A stretch of DNA of 19,492 bases, taken from contig JASLZV010000005.1 of NCBI GenBank assembly GCA_030754715.1, forward strand, positions 1-19,492. Direction: 5' to 3'. Source of the stretch: Phycisphaerae bacterium (GTDB taxonomy: Bacteria > Planctomycetota > Phycisphaerae > SM23-33). This document shows, in pieces, positions 8,785 to 15,300 of this stretch (position 1 is the stretch's first letter; each line of letters starts with the position of its first letter). The position numbers were made by a program, and so were the translations under genes. The notes beneath the pieces were generated by a model. It made no database searches. It worked only from the letters and a program-made list of their open reading frames with translations, and was not told where the DNA came from.

Positions 8785-9459
8785 TTACTGGCCGGTCAGC
8801 CGCTTGAATTCGTCGTACGTTTTTGTCCCGGACGAAAGTTCCTCGGGCAATGGGGCCTCCTCGTCCAGGTCCAGACATCGCAGCACACCGGGCGATACCT
8901 CCTTGTATCGCAGGCGGCCTTCGGGGCAGACCATGATTCCATCGGCGTCGGGGGCGCCCAGGCGGTGTCCGTGGCGGCTCATCCAACCAGCCTGTCGTGC
9001 CGGAACGCCTATCATCAGCGCATAGTCGGGAACGTCCCCGGCCACCACGGCCCCGGCGGCGATGAAGGCGTATCGGCCGATCTCGGTCCCGCAGACGATC
9101 GTGGCGTTGGCTCCCACCGTCGCGCCGCGGCGAAAGACGGTCTTCTGGTACAACGAGCGTCGCACGATCTGGCTGCGCGGATTGCTCACGTTGGTCAACA
9201 CGCAACTCGGCCCCAGGAATACATCGTCTTCGATAATCGTGCCGATATAGATGGCCACATTGTTCTGCACCTTGACGTTGTTGCCGACGGTCACACCGTC
9301 AGCCACCATGGTGTTTTGCCCGAAGATGCATCTTTGTCCGATCTTCGCGCCACTCATGATGTGAGCAAAGTGCCATATCCTGGTACCGTCGCCGATCTGT
9401 GCCCCTTCGTCCACACAGGCAGTTTCATGGACGAAATAGCCTTTTTTGTCCTGTGACAT
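8785..9459 (-). CDS. wbpD: Left-handed beta-helix N-acetyltransferase, WbpD-like
   Basis: Trimeric acyltransferase predicted to acetylate the 3-amino group made by WbpE, using acetyl-CoA. Seen in 224 residues: hexapeptide repeats from about residue 14 to 155 (IGDGTRIW, IGQRCIFGQN, VTVGNNVKVQNNV, IGRYAFIAAGAVV) and the GVPAR.AGWMS ending of the helix domain, matching WbpD/WlbB enzymes of about 190 residues. Odd: about 60 residues follow the helix domain (165-224), with CPE.RLRYKE and PGVLRCLD segments, giving a longer protein than WbpD of Pseudomonas. Similar tails occur in other acyltransferases of this type, but I cannot assign them a role. ATG at 9459 has GGAG eight bases before it. It sits 28 bases after wbpB and 45 before wbpE, within one apparent operon. 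Confidence 0.92.
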   Translation of the reverse strand: MSQDKKGYFVHETACVDEGAQIGDGTRIWHFAHIMSGAKIGQRCIFGQNTMVADGVTVGNNVKVQNNVAIYIGTIIEDDVFLGPSCVLTNVSNPRSQIVRRSLYQKTVFRRGATVGANATIVCGTEIGRYAFIAAGAVVAGDVPDYALMIGVPARQAGWMSRHGHRLGAPDADGIMVCPEGRLRYKEVSPGVLRCLDLDEEAPLPEELSSGTKTYDEFKRLTGQ

Positions 9460-9487
9460 TGGCTTGGCTCCATAGTCCCGGCGGGAA

Positions 9488-10489
9488 TTACAGACTCACC
9501 GGCTCGCCGCCGCGTGCCAGGGATTCGCTGCCGGCTGCGAGGACCTTGACCACACGCAGGCCGTCTGCCCCGTCACTCCGCGGCGTGGTGTCATTAATGA
9601 TGCAGTCGATGAAGTGCCGGCATTCCGTCTTGAGCGGTTCATCGGCAGGAATTTTGGGAATCAGGATATCGCCGGTACGAAGCGTAATGGCCTCAGCATA
9701 ACTCGCCACGCTCCTGACCTCGGCACCCTTGTCATAGACGCGGATTTTTTCAGCCGCCGCCATATCGTCAAATACGACCATCTTCTGCGAGCCGACCAGC
9801 GTGACACGGCGAATTTTGTGCGGGTCCAGCCAGGACACGTGGATGTGGGCCATCTTGCCGTCGGCAAACTTCAAGTTCGCAAACACCACGTCCTCGACGC
9901 CCTTCTGTAGATATGCATGCCCGCTGGCCGACACACTCACAGGCTGGTCGCCGAACAGGTAACACGCCACGGAAACATCGTGCGGCGCCAGCGACCACCA
10001 GGCGTTTTCATTCTTCCGGACGATGCCCAGATTCACCCGCTGGAAATACAGGTATAGCGGTTCGCCCGCCTGGCCCCTGTCGATCATTTTCTTCATGTAG
10101 TTCATCGCCGGATGATACTCCAGCAGGTGGCCTACCATCAGTTTGACGCCTCTGGACCGGGCCAGATCGACCAACTCCTGCGCATCGCGGCTGGACATTG
10201 CCAAGGGTTTTTCCACGTACGTGTGCCTGCCGGCCTCCAGGGCCTGCTTTGCCAGGTCAAAGTGATACGGCGTGTCGGTCGCAATCAACACGGCACCTGC
10301 GCTCGGGTCATTCAACACTTTTTGAAAGTCTTCAGTAACGTTTGTCCGGGGATAGATCTCCCTGATGGTTTGGCGTACCTTTTCGTTCAGATCGCAAACG
10401 TACTTCAACTCCACATCGGTCAGAGCGGCGAAATTGCGCACCAAGTTCCTGCCCCAGTGTCCCGCCCCCACTACTGCCACACCTACCAT
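9488..10489 (-). CDS. wbpB: Gfo/Idh/MocA-family sugar dehydrogenase, WbpB-like
   Basis: NAD-dependent oxidoreductase predicted to oxidise C3 of UDP-GlcNAcA to the 3-oxo sugar. Seen in 333 residues: an N-terminal Rossmann fold with VVGAGHWGRN (7-15), IATDTPYH (69-76), the conserved EKP at 93-95, the HxxEYHPA segment (121-128), and the catalytic-region APHDVSVA with H170 and D171. Length is close to WbpB/WlbA proteins (about 316-350). ATG at 10489 is chosen over an upstream in-frame TTG at 10504 because AGGAG lies six bases before the ATG and would be inside the coding region otherwise. It is the first gene of the - strand wbpB-D-E-I run and diverges from wecB across about 200 bases. The sugar specificity rests on the company of the other Wbp-type enzymes. 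Confidence 0.92.
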   Translation of the reverse strand: MVGVAVVGAGHWGRNLVRNFAALTDVELKYVCDLNEKVRQTIREIYPRTNVTEDFQKVLNDPSAGAVLIATDTPYHFDLAKQALEAGRHTYVEKPLAMSSRDAQELVDLARSRGVKLMVGHLLEYHPAMNYMKKMIDRGQAGEPLYLYFQRVNLGIVRKNENAWWSLAPHDVSVACYLFGDQPVSVSASGHAYLQKGVEDVVFANLKFADGKMAHIHVSWLDPHKIRRVTLVGSQKMVVFDDMAAAEKIRVYDKGAEVRSVASYAEAITLRTGDILIPKIPADEPLKTECRHFIDCIINDTTPRSDGADGLRVVKVLAAGSESLARGGEPVSL

Positions 10490-10547
10490 GCCGCGCTCCT
10501 GCAAATACGTGTGTACCGAACCCAGACAAACCTTAAGCCCTGTTTTA

Positions 10548-10576
10548 TTGATACCTTATCGGCCCATCCGCAGCAA
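10548..10576 (-). promoter_or_regulatory. Candidate sigma70-like promoter for the wbpB-D-E-I operon
   Basis: Read on the - strand, TTGCTG (10576-10571) is followed after exactly 17 bases by TATCAA (10553-10548). The -35 matches three and the -10 four of six consensus bases, so this is only a candidate. It is placed about 58 bases before the wbpB start in the divergent wbpB/wecB region. No comparable promoter for wecB was found in the same stretch. Confidence 0.25.
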
Positions 10577-10688
10577 CATTTTATATCACGTTCGCCTGGA
10601 ATCACGCACTGACCGACAAGAACCGACAGAAACTCGCCGGATATGCCGATAAGGGCCATGTCTTAGAGCCCTTGCAGCAGGACAGCGT

Positions 10689-11780
10689 ATGAAGATCATC
10701 AACGTCGTGGGTGCACGCCCGAATCTCATGAAGATTGCGCCGCTCATGTCGGCCTACAAAGACTACCCTGCCGTCAAGCCGCTGCTGGTTCACACCGGCC
10801 AGCACTACGACGAGCGGATGAGCGACTTGTTCTTCCGCCAACTTGCCATTCCCCAGCCGGATTTGAACCTTGAAGTGGGCTCAGGCTCCCACGCCCTACA
10901 GACCGCTGGAATCATGAAGGCTTTCGAGCCGGTCGTGGTAGAGCATCAACCCGACGCGGTGCTTGTTGTCGGCGACGTCAACAGCACTATCGCCTGCGGT
11001 CTGGTGTCCGTCAAACTCGGCGTGAAACTCGTTCACGTGGAGGCGGGGCTTCGCAGTTTTGACCGCACCATGCCCGAGGAGATAAATCGTGTTCTGACCG
11101 ACGCCATCAGCAACCTGCTGTTCGTGACCGAAGCGTCCGGCCGAAAAAACCTGCTGAGTGAAGGCGTGGACGAATCCAAGATTTTTATGGTCGGCAACGT
11201 GATGATCGACACGCTGACGCAAAACAAAGCCAAGGCCGATGAATCGAAGATTCTGGAAGAGTTGAAGCTGGAAGACATCGCCTATGCGGCCCTGACAATG
11301 CACCGCCCGTCCAATGTGGACGATCCGTCGGTGTTGGGACGAATTCTGGACGCCCTGGAAGTGATCCAGCGTGACATGCCCATCATTTTCCCCGTCCATC
11401 CCCGCACGCGAAAGCACCTCGATGGTCCGGCACTGTCGGACCGGGTCAAGACCATGGGGAACCTGCGCATTCTGGACCCGATCGGCTATCTGGACTTTCT
11501 GAAACTGATGTCGTCCGCCAGGCTAGTGCTTACGGACTCGGGCGGCATACAGGAAGAGACGACTATCCTCAAGGTACCGTGCATCACCTTGAGGGAGAAC
11601 ACCGAGCGGCCGGTCACTGTCGAAATGGGTTCCAACCATATTGTCGGCACCGACCCGCAAGAAATACTGGCGGCATATCGCCGGGTAATCTCCGGCAGCA
11701 GGGGTAAATGTAAAGTTCCACAACTTTGGGACGGTAAGGCCGCCCAAAGAATCGTCAAGATCATGGCCGAGGAAATCTGA
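10689..11780 (+). CDS. wecB: UDP-N-acetylglucosamine 2-epimerase (non-hydrolysing), WecB-like
   Basis: Cytosolic enzyme expected to interconvert UDP-GlcNAc and UDP-ManNAc. Seen in 363 residues: VVGARPNLMKIAPL with K15, HTGQHYDERMS (35-45), VVGDVNST with D96, HVEAGLRSFDR with E118, MPEEINR (128-134), TMHRPSNVDD with H205, and a C-terminal DSGGIQEETTILKVPC-type segment followed by TLRENTERPVT. These last two distinguish it from the WbpI-type paralogue on the other strand. ATG at 10689 has AGGA six bases upstream. It heads the + strand group wecB-wbpA-4-epimerase and diverges from wbpB. If its UDP-ManNAc is used, it would feed either a ManNAc transferase or, as in enterobacterial common antigen, a ManNAc dehydrogenase. 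The neighbouring dehydrogenase looks more like WbpA than WecC, however, so the fate of the product is uncertain. Confidence 0.92.
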   Translation: MKIINVVGARPNLMKIAPLMSAYKDYPAVKPLLVHTGQHYDERMSDLFFRQLAIPQPDLNLEVGSGSHALQTAGIMKAFEPVVVEHQPDAVLVVGDVNSTIACGLVSVKLGVKLVHVEAGLRSFDRTMPEEINRVLTDAISNLLFVTEASGRKNLLSEGVDESKIFMVGNVMIDTLTQNKAKADESKILEELKLEDIAYAALTMHRPSNVDDPSVLGRILDALEVIQRDMPIIFPVHPRTRKHLDGPALSDRVKTMGNLRILDPIGYLDFLKLMSSARLVLTDSGGIQEETTILKVPCITLRENTERPVTVEMGSNHIVGTDPQEILAAYRRVISGSRGKCKVPQLWDGKAAQRIVKIMAEEI

Positions 11781-11946
11781 CACACCGAACGGAACCCACA
11801 GCACTTCGGCAGGAACCGCGTCCTGAGGGACAATAATTGCTAGAGACCCGGCCAGTATGCCGATGGAATAGACCGGAAGCCCGAATAATGCGGAAACACC
11901 GGTCTGTGTCCGCACAGCACAAGAATGTTGCGGCAAGGAATCCTGC
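11781..11946 (+). other. Intergenic region wecB-wbpA
   Basis: A 166-base gap between two genes on the same strand, longer than usual within an operon. It contains a 7-bp inverted repeat, AGACCGG at 11870-11876 and CCGGTCT at 11899-11905, separated by 22 bases, and an AGGA seven bases before the wbpA start. I see no convincing promoter and no open reading frame worth naming. Confidence 0.4.
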
Positions 11947-13263
11947 ATGCTTCAGCAATTTCTAAAGGCGGCCCACTCGCACAAAGGTCTTATCGGCGTG
12001 GTCGGCCTGGGGTACGTCGGCCTTCCTCTGGTCCGGGAGTTTGTCCGCGGCGGAGTCAAGGTGCTCGGATTCGACGTGGACCAAAAGAAGGTCAGGTCGC
12101 TGCTGGCCGGCAGGAGCTACATCAAACACATCCCTTCGAAGATCATCAAGGAGATGGTCTCAAGCGGGCGCTTCGACGCCACCGACAATTTCGGCCGCCT
12201 GAAGCAGCCCGACTGCATTTTGATCTGCGTACCCACACCCCTAACAAAGATGCGCGAGCCTGACATGACGTACGTGAAAGCCACCGCCCGCTCCATCGCC
12301 AAGACGCTTCGCAAAGGCCAACTGGTCGTGCTGGAATCGACCACGTACCCCGGCACGACCCGCCAGGTCGTCCTGCCCATCCTGGAGACCTCCGGCCTGA
12401 AGGTCGGCAAAGACTTCTACCTGGCCTTCTCGCCCGAACGCGAGGACCCGGGTCGGAAGAACTACACCACCCGGACGATTCCCAAGGTCGTGGGCGGCTA
12501 CGACAAGAACTCCCTGGCCGCGGCCAGGGCATGCTACGAAATCGCAATCGACACCGTCGTTCCGGTCTCCAGTTGCGACGCAGCCGAGGCGTGCAAGATC
12601 CTCGAAAACACCTATCGCTGCATCAACATCGCCCTGGTTAATGAACTCAAGATACTGTTCGACCGCATGGGCATCGACATATGGGAAGTAATCGCCGCCG
12701 CCGCCACCAAGCCGTTCGGTTTCACGCCTTTTTATCCCGGTCCGGGGCTCGGGGGACACTGCATCCCGATTGACCCGTTCTACCTGTCGTGGAAGGCCAG
12801 GCAGTACGGCATGACCACGCGCTTCATCGAACTGGCCGGCGAGATTAACGTGGCCATGCCCCGGTACGTGATCAACAAGCTCATGCACTCACTCAATGAC
12901 CGCGGCAAGGCCCTGAAGGGATCGAAGGTCCTGGTTCTGGGTCTAACGTACAAGAAGGACATCGACGATGTCCGCGAGAGCCCCTCTCTGGAACTGATCG
13001 AATTGCTCCATGAAAAGGGCGCCAGGGTCGATTACAATGATCCGTATTGCCCGCGCACCCACAAAATGCGTGAGTATGACCTGAAGATGGCTTCCAGGAA
13101 GCTTTCGGCAGCCATGCTCAAGCGCTACGACGCGGTGCTCATCAGCACCGACCACAGCAACTACGACTTCCAGTTCATCGTGGACAACGCCCGGTTGGTA
13201 ATCGATACTCGCAACGCCACCAAGGGCGTCAAGCGCGGCCGCAGGAAGATAGTCAAGGCGTAG
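11947..13263 (+). CDS. wbpA: UDP-N-acetyl-D-glucosamine 6-dehydrogenase, WbpA-like
   Basis: NAD-dependent four-electron dehydrogenase converting UDP-GlcNAc to UDP-GlcNAcA, the first step toward UDP-ManNAc(3NAc)A. Seen in 438 residues: GVVGLGYVGLPL (17-28) for NAD binding, CVPTPLTKMREPDM (94-107), ESTTYPGTT (130-138), FSPEREDPG (161-169), CKILENTYR with K217, KPFGFTPFYPGPGLGGHC with catalytic C272, and GLTYKKDIDD in the C-terminal domain. These fit WbpA of Pseudomonas aeruginosa (about 436 residues) closely, including the SYI.HIP segment near 58-63, and fit WecC less well. ATG at 11947 has AGGA seven bases before it. It lies between wecB and a 4-epimerase gene on the same strand. A role on UDP-ManNAc supplied by WecB cannot be excluded from sequence. 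Confidence 0.93.
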   Translation: MLQQFLKAAHSHKGLIGVVGLGYVGLPLVREFVRGGVKVLGFDVDQKKVRSLLAGRSYIKHIPSKIIKEMVSSGRFDATDNFGRLKQPDCILICVPTPLTKMREPDMTYVKATARSIAKTLRKGQLVVLESTTYPGTTRQVVLPILETSGLKVGKDFYLAFSPEREDPGRKNYTTRTIPKVVGGYDKNSLAAARACYEIAIDTVVPVSSCDAAEACKILENTYRCINIALVNELKILFDRMGIDIWEVIAAAATKPFGFTPFYPGPGLGGHCIPIDPFYLSWKARQYGMTTRFIELAGEINVAMPRYVINKLMHSLNDRGKALKGSKVLVLGLTYKKDIDDVRESPSLELIELLHEKGARVDYNDPYCPRTHKMREYDLKMASRKLSAAMLKRYDAVLISTDHSNYDFQFIVDNARLVIDTRNATKGVKRGRRKIVKA

Positions 13264-13307
13264 CACGGCGACAGCGGTAGAACTCTCAACGAAGGACACA
13301 CACAGCA

Positions 13308-14252
13308 ATGGCGAAATATCTCGTGACAGGCGGGGCTGGCTTCATCGGCTGCAACCTCGTCCGTTATATCCTCGACAAAGGACACCAGGTGGTCGTGCTG
13401 GACGATTTCTCCACGGGCAAACGGACCAACCTGGCGAATGTATCCGGTCGGATCGAACTGATTGAAGGCGACATTCGCGATCGCACAGCCGCCGACCGTG
13501 CCGTCGCCGGCTGTGCCGCTATTTTTCACGAAGCCGCTCTGGGGTCGGTCCCTCGAAGCGTGGACGACCCCGTTACCAGTCACGACGTGAACGTCAATGG
13601 CACGATCACACTGCTGGAAGCGGCGCGGGGCGCCGGCATAAAGCGAATCATTTTCGCTGCATCCTCCGCCGCCTACGGCGACCAGGCCAAGTCGCCAAAG
13701 CACGAGGGCATGGTTCCCATGCCCATCAGCCCCTACGGCGCCGGCAAGGTCGCCTGCGAAATGTACCTGCAGGCCTATTGGGCCGTGTACGGCATGGAGA
13801 CGCTGTCCCTGCGATACTTCAACGTATTTGGTCCCTTCCAGGACCCCGGCGGCGCCTATGCAGCCGTGATTCCGGCCTTCGTCAGCCAACTGCTGCGGGG
13901 CCAACCGCCGCAGGTCTATGGCGACGGCGAACAGAGCCGCGACTTCTGCTTCATCCAGAATGTGTGCCAGGCCAACTGGCTGGCCGCCAACGCACCACCC
14001 GAAGCGTGCGGCGGGCAGGTCCTCAATATAGCCTGCAACCGGGCCATCACACTCAACCAGATCCTGGCCGAACTGAAGGACCTTCTCGGTACGGACGTCC
14101 CGGCGACCTACCAGGACGCGAGGGCCGGCGACGTGAAGCACTCGCTGGCCGACGTGTCGCTGGCATCAGAAACCATCGGCTACGAGCCAACGGTCTTCTT
14201 CGAGGAGGGACTGGCCAAGGCGATTGACTGGTATAGCGAAAATCTGGGGTAA
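13308..14252 (+). CDS. NAD-dependent UDP-hexose 4-epimerase (extended SDR; WbpP/GalE-like)
   Basis: Extended short-chain dehydrogenase/reductase predicted to invert C4 of a UDP-sugar. Seen in 314 residues: TGGAGFIG (7-14) for NAD, DDFSTGK (32-38), EGDIRD (53-58), HEAALGSVPRSVDDP (74-88), the catalytic AASSAAYG (117-124) with Y143-x3-K147, RYFNVFGPFQDP, and YGDGEQSRDF near the substrate site. The GSVPRS segment is typical of the WbpP/WbgU/TviC group, which favours UDP-GlcNAc/GalNAc or the matching uronic acids over plain UDP-Glc, so UDP-GlcNAc or UDP-GlcNAcA is the best guess. Placement 44 bases after wbpA supports a GlcNAcA-type substrate as inference. ATG at 13308 follows a GAAGGA at a rather long spacing. 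Length is slightly below WbpP (about 341) but normal for the wider family. Confidence 0.9.
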   Translation: MAKYLVTGGAGFIGCNLVRYILDKGHQVVVLDDFSTGKRTNLANVSGRIELIEGDIRDRTAADRAVAGCAAIFHEAALGSVPRSVDDPVTSHDVNVNGTITLLEAARGAGIKRIIFAASSAAYGDQAKSPKHEGMVPMPISPYGAGKVACEMYLQAYWAVYGMETLSLRYFNVFGPFQDPGGAYAAVIPAFVSQLLRGQPPQVYGDGEQSRDFCFIQNVCQANWLAANAPPEACGGQVLNIACNRAITLNQILAELKDLLGTDVPATYQDARAGDVKHSLADVSLASETIGYEPTVFFEEGLAKAIDWYSENLG

Positions 14253-14376
14253 CCCCGAACCGCAAGCCGGCGATGCCATGGTCTCGATGGGTTTGCGAAC
14301 CCTTGTTCGTTCGGCCGAAACCTCGCTTGCAGCGTAAGCCTCTGCACCACAGATTGTTAACGCGAAGATTTCTCTC
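14253..14376 (+). other. Intergenic region upstream of the prepilin promoter
   Basis: This stretch follows the 4-epimerase stop. It holds a short perfect hairpin, GGGTT-TGCG-AACCC (14289-14302), and the palindromic word TTCGGCCGAA just after it. The downstream bases are only loosely T-rich (TTGTTCGTTCGG), so it is at best a weak terminator for the upstream run. No coding sequence is evident. Confidence 0.35.
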
Positions 14377-14406
14377 TTGACCGCACTTGCCTCCTGAGCG
14401 TATAAT
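14377..14406 (+). promoter_or_regulatory. Consensus sigma70-type promoter of the prepilin gene
   Basis: TTGACC (14377-14382, five of six consensus bases) and a perfect TATAAT (14401-14406) are separated by 18 bases. Transcription would begin around 14412-14414, leaving a leader of only about 13-15 bases before the ATG at 14427, with the AGAGG ribosome binding site at its very 5' end. It is the best promoter in the window and gives the prepilin gene its own transcript, independent of the epimerase gene upstream. Confidence 0.7.
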
Positions 14407-14426
14407 ATATTAGAGGTAATAATACC

Positions 14427-15257
14427 ATGCCTTCGACTAGCACCCCGAAAAACCGTTGCCAGACTCCATTCCGTTGTACCAAGGCCGCTGCCCGCCGCCG
14501 CACCGCATTCACCCTGGCCGAAGTCATGATCGCTATCGGCATCCTGGGGGTTGGTATGGCCATGGTGGCCTCAGTCTTCCCAGCCGCCATCAAAGCCAAC
14601 CGATTATCCACCAACAGCACCCTCGGAACGATCATCTGCGAGAATGGCCTGGCAATGGCCAAACTGGTCTTCACTGCCGATGTGTCACCTTACGGGTCAG
14701 ATGCCGATAGGTGGGAAGTCAGCAACACGACACTTACCCGCGACAGAAGAATTGATGAAGGAACCTTCGGGAGGGAATTTCTGCCCATCACAGAGCAACA
14801 TTACCCTAACGGAACGGTCAATAACCCAAACCAGTTAGGCTATGCTGTCTTGATACGCAAAATTGACTTAGACGACGACACCAATCCGTCGGGTTACAAG
14901 AAGCAGGAAGAGGGCTACCAGATTTGCAGTGTGGCTTATCGCAAGCAGTCTGGTGGTTCCGTGTCGTGGGGGTATGTTCAGGTGGGCGGGATTGACAATG
15001 ATGGCGGGGCACAAGTGAAGATTATCGGCAATGACATAGACTTGCGCCAAGGGTCGCCACTGATATTTGTGAACACCGGGGACTATGGGATAATCATGCA
15101 AATCGACAGGACTGTTACGCCAATCACAGTCACACTGGACCGCCCCATACTGTCTGTGAACAAAACCACATACGCCCTTATCCTGAAGGAAGATGGGGAA
15201 CCCGACCGTAGCCCAGCCATAGCCACCATGTTCACCCGCACCGGACTGAGGCCGTAG
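14427..15257 (+). CDS. Prepilin-type N-terminal methylation domain protein (pseudopilin-like)
   Basis: Predicted membrane-inserted prepilin-like protein of 276 residues. Seen: a basic leader of 27 residues ending RRRTA, then F28-T-L-A-E32-V, with the glutamate at mature position 5, and a hydrophobic helix to about residue 50 (VMIAIGILGVGMAMVASVF). This is the type IV pilin/type II secretion pseudopilin signal, cleaved and methylated by PilD-type peptidases; alanine replaces the usual glycine before the cut. The globular part (60-276) is polar, rich in Asp, Asn, Gly and Thr, and not recognised. ATG at 14427 has AGAGG ten bases upstream and a consensus promoter right before that. It stands alone between sugar-nucleotide genes, 43 bases from the convergent epimerase gene. 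No other pilus or secretion gene is visible, so its link to the polysaccharide is unproven. Such lone prepilin-like genes are frequent in Planctomycetota. Confidence 0.85.
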   Translation: MPSTSTPKNRCQTPFRCTKAAARRRTAFTLAEVMIAIGILGVGMAMVASVFPAAIKANRLSTNSTLGTIICENGLAMAKLVFTADVSPYGSDADRWEVSNTTLTRDRRIDEGTFGREFLPITEQHYPNGTVNNPNQLGYAVLIRKIDLDDDTNPSGYKKQEEGYQICSVAYRKQSGGSVSWGYVQVGGIDNDGGAQVKIIGNDIDLRQGSPLIFVNTGDYGIIMQIDRTVTPITVTLDRPILSVNKTTYALILKEDGEPDRSPAIATMFTRTGLRP

Positions 15258-15279
15258 GGGGTCAACGTGGAGCGTCCCC
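15257..15279. terminator. Possible hairpin between convergent genes
   Basis: A GGGGG run at the prepilin stop (15257-15261) can pair with CCCC (15276-15279), and ACG/CGT pairs inside it extend the stem with a bulge around a TGGAG loop. It lies between the convergent prepilin and epimerase genes, where a terminator would be expected. There is no T-run on either side, so this is only a possibility. An 8-base direct repeat, CTGAGGCC, flanks it (15246-15253 and 15279-15286). Confidence 0.2.
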
Positions 15280-15300
15280 TGAGGCCTGCTGCCGTTCTTG

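Noticed and set aside
8290..9456. 388-codon + strand open frame
   Set aside because: It runs antisense to wbpE and wbpD, which have full catalytic motifs. Its His- and Arg-rich translation matches no fold I know and is a high-GC shadow.
10577..10688. Promoter for wecB
   Set aside because: TTTATATC near 10580-10587 looks like a -10, but no -35-like hexamer lies 16-18 bases upstream of it.
13161..14141. 326-codon - strand open frame
   Set aside because: It is antisense to the 4-epimerase gene and the end of wbpA; a composition shadow only.
14289..14302. GGGTT-TGCG-AACCC hairpin as a rho-independent terminator
   Set aside because: The stem is only 5 bp and the following bases are a broken T-stretch, so it is too weak to call.
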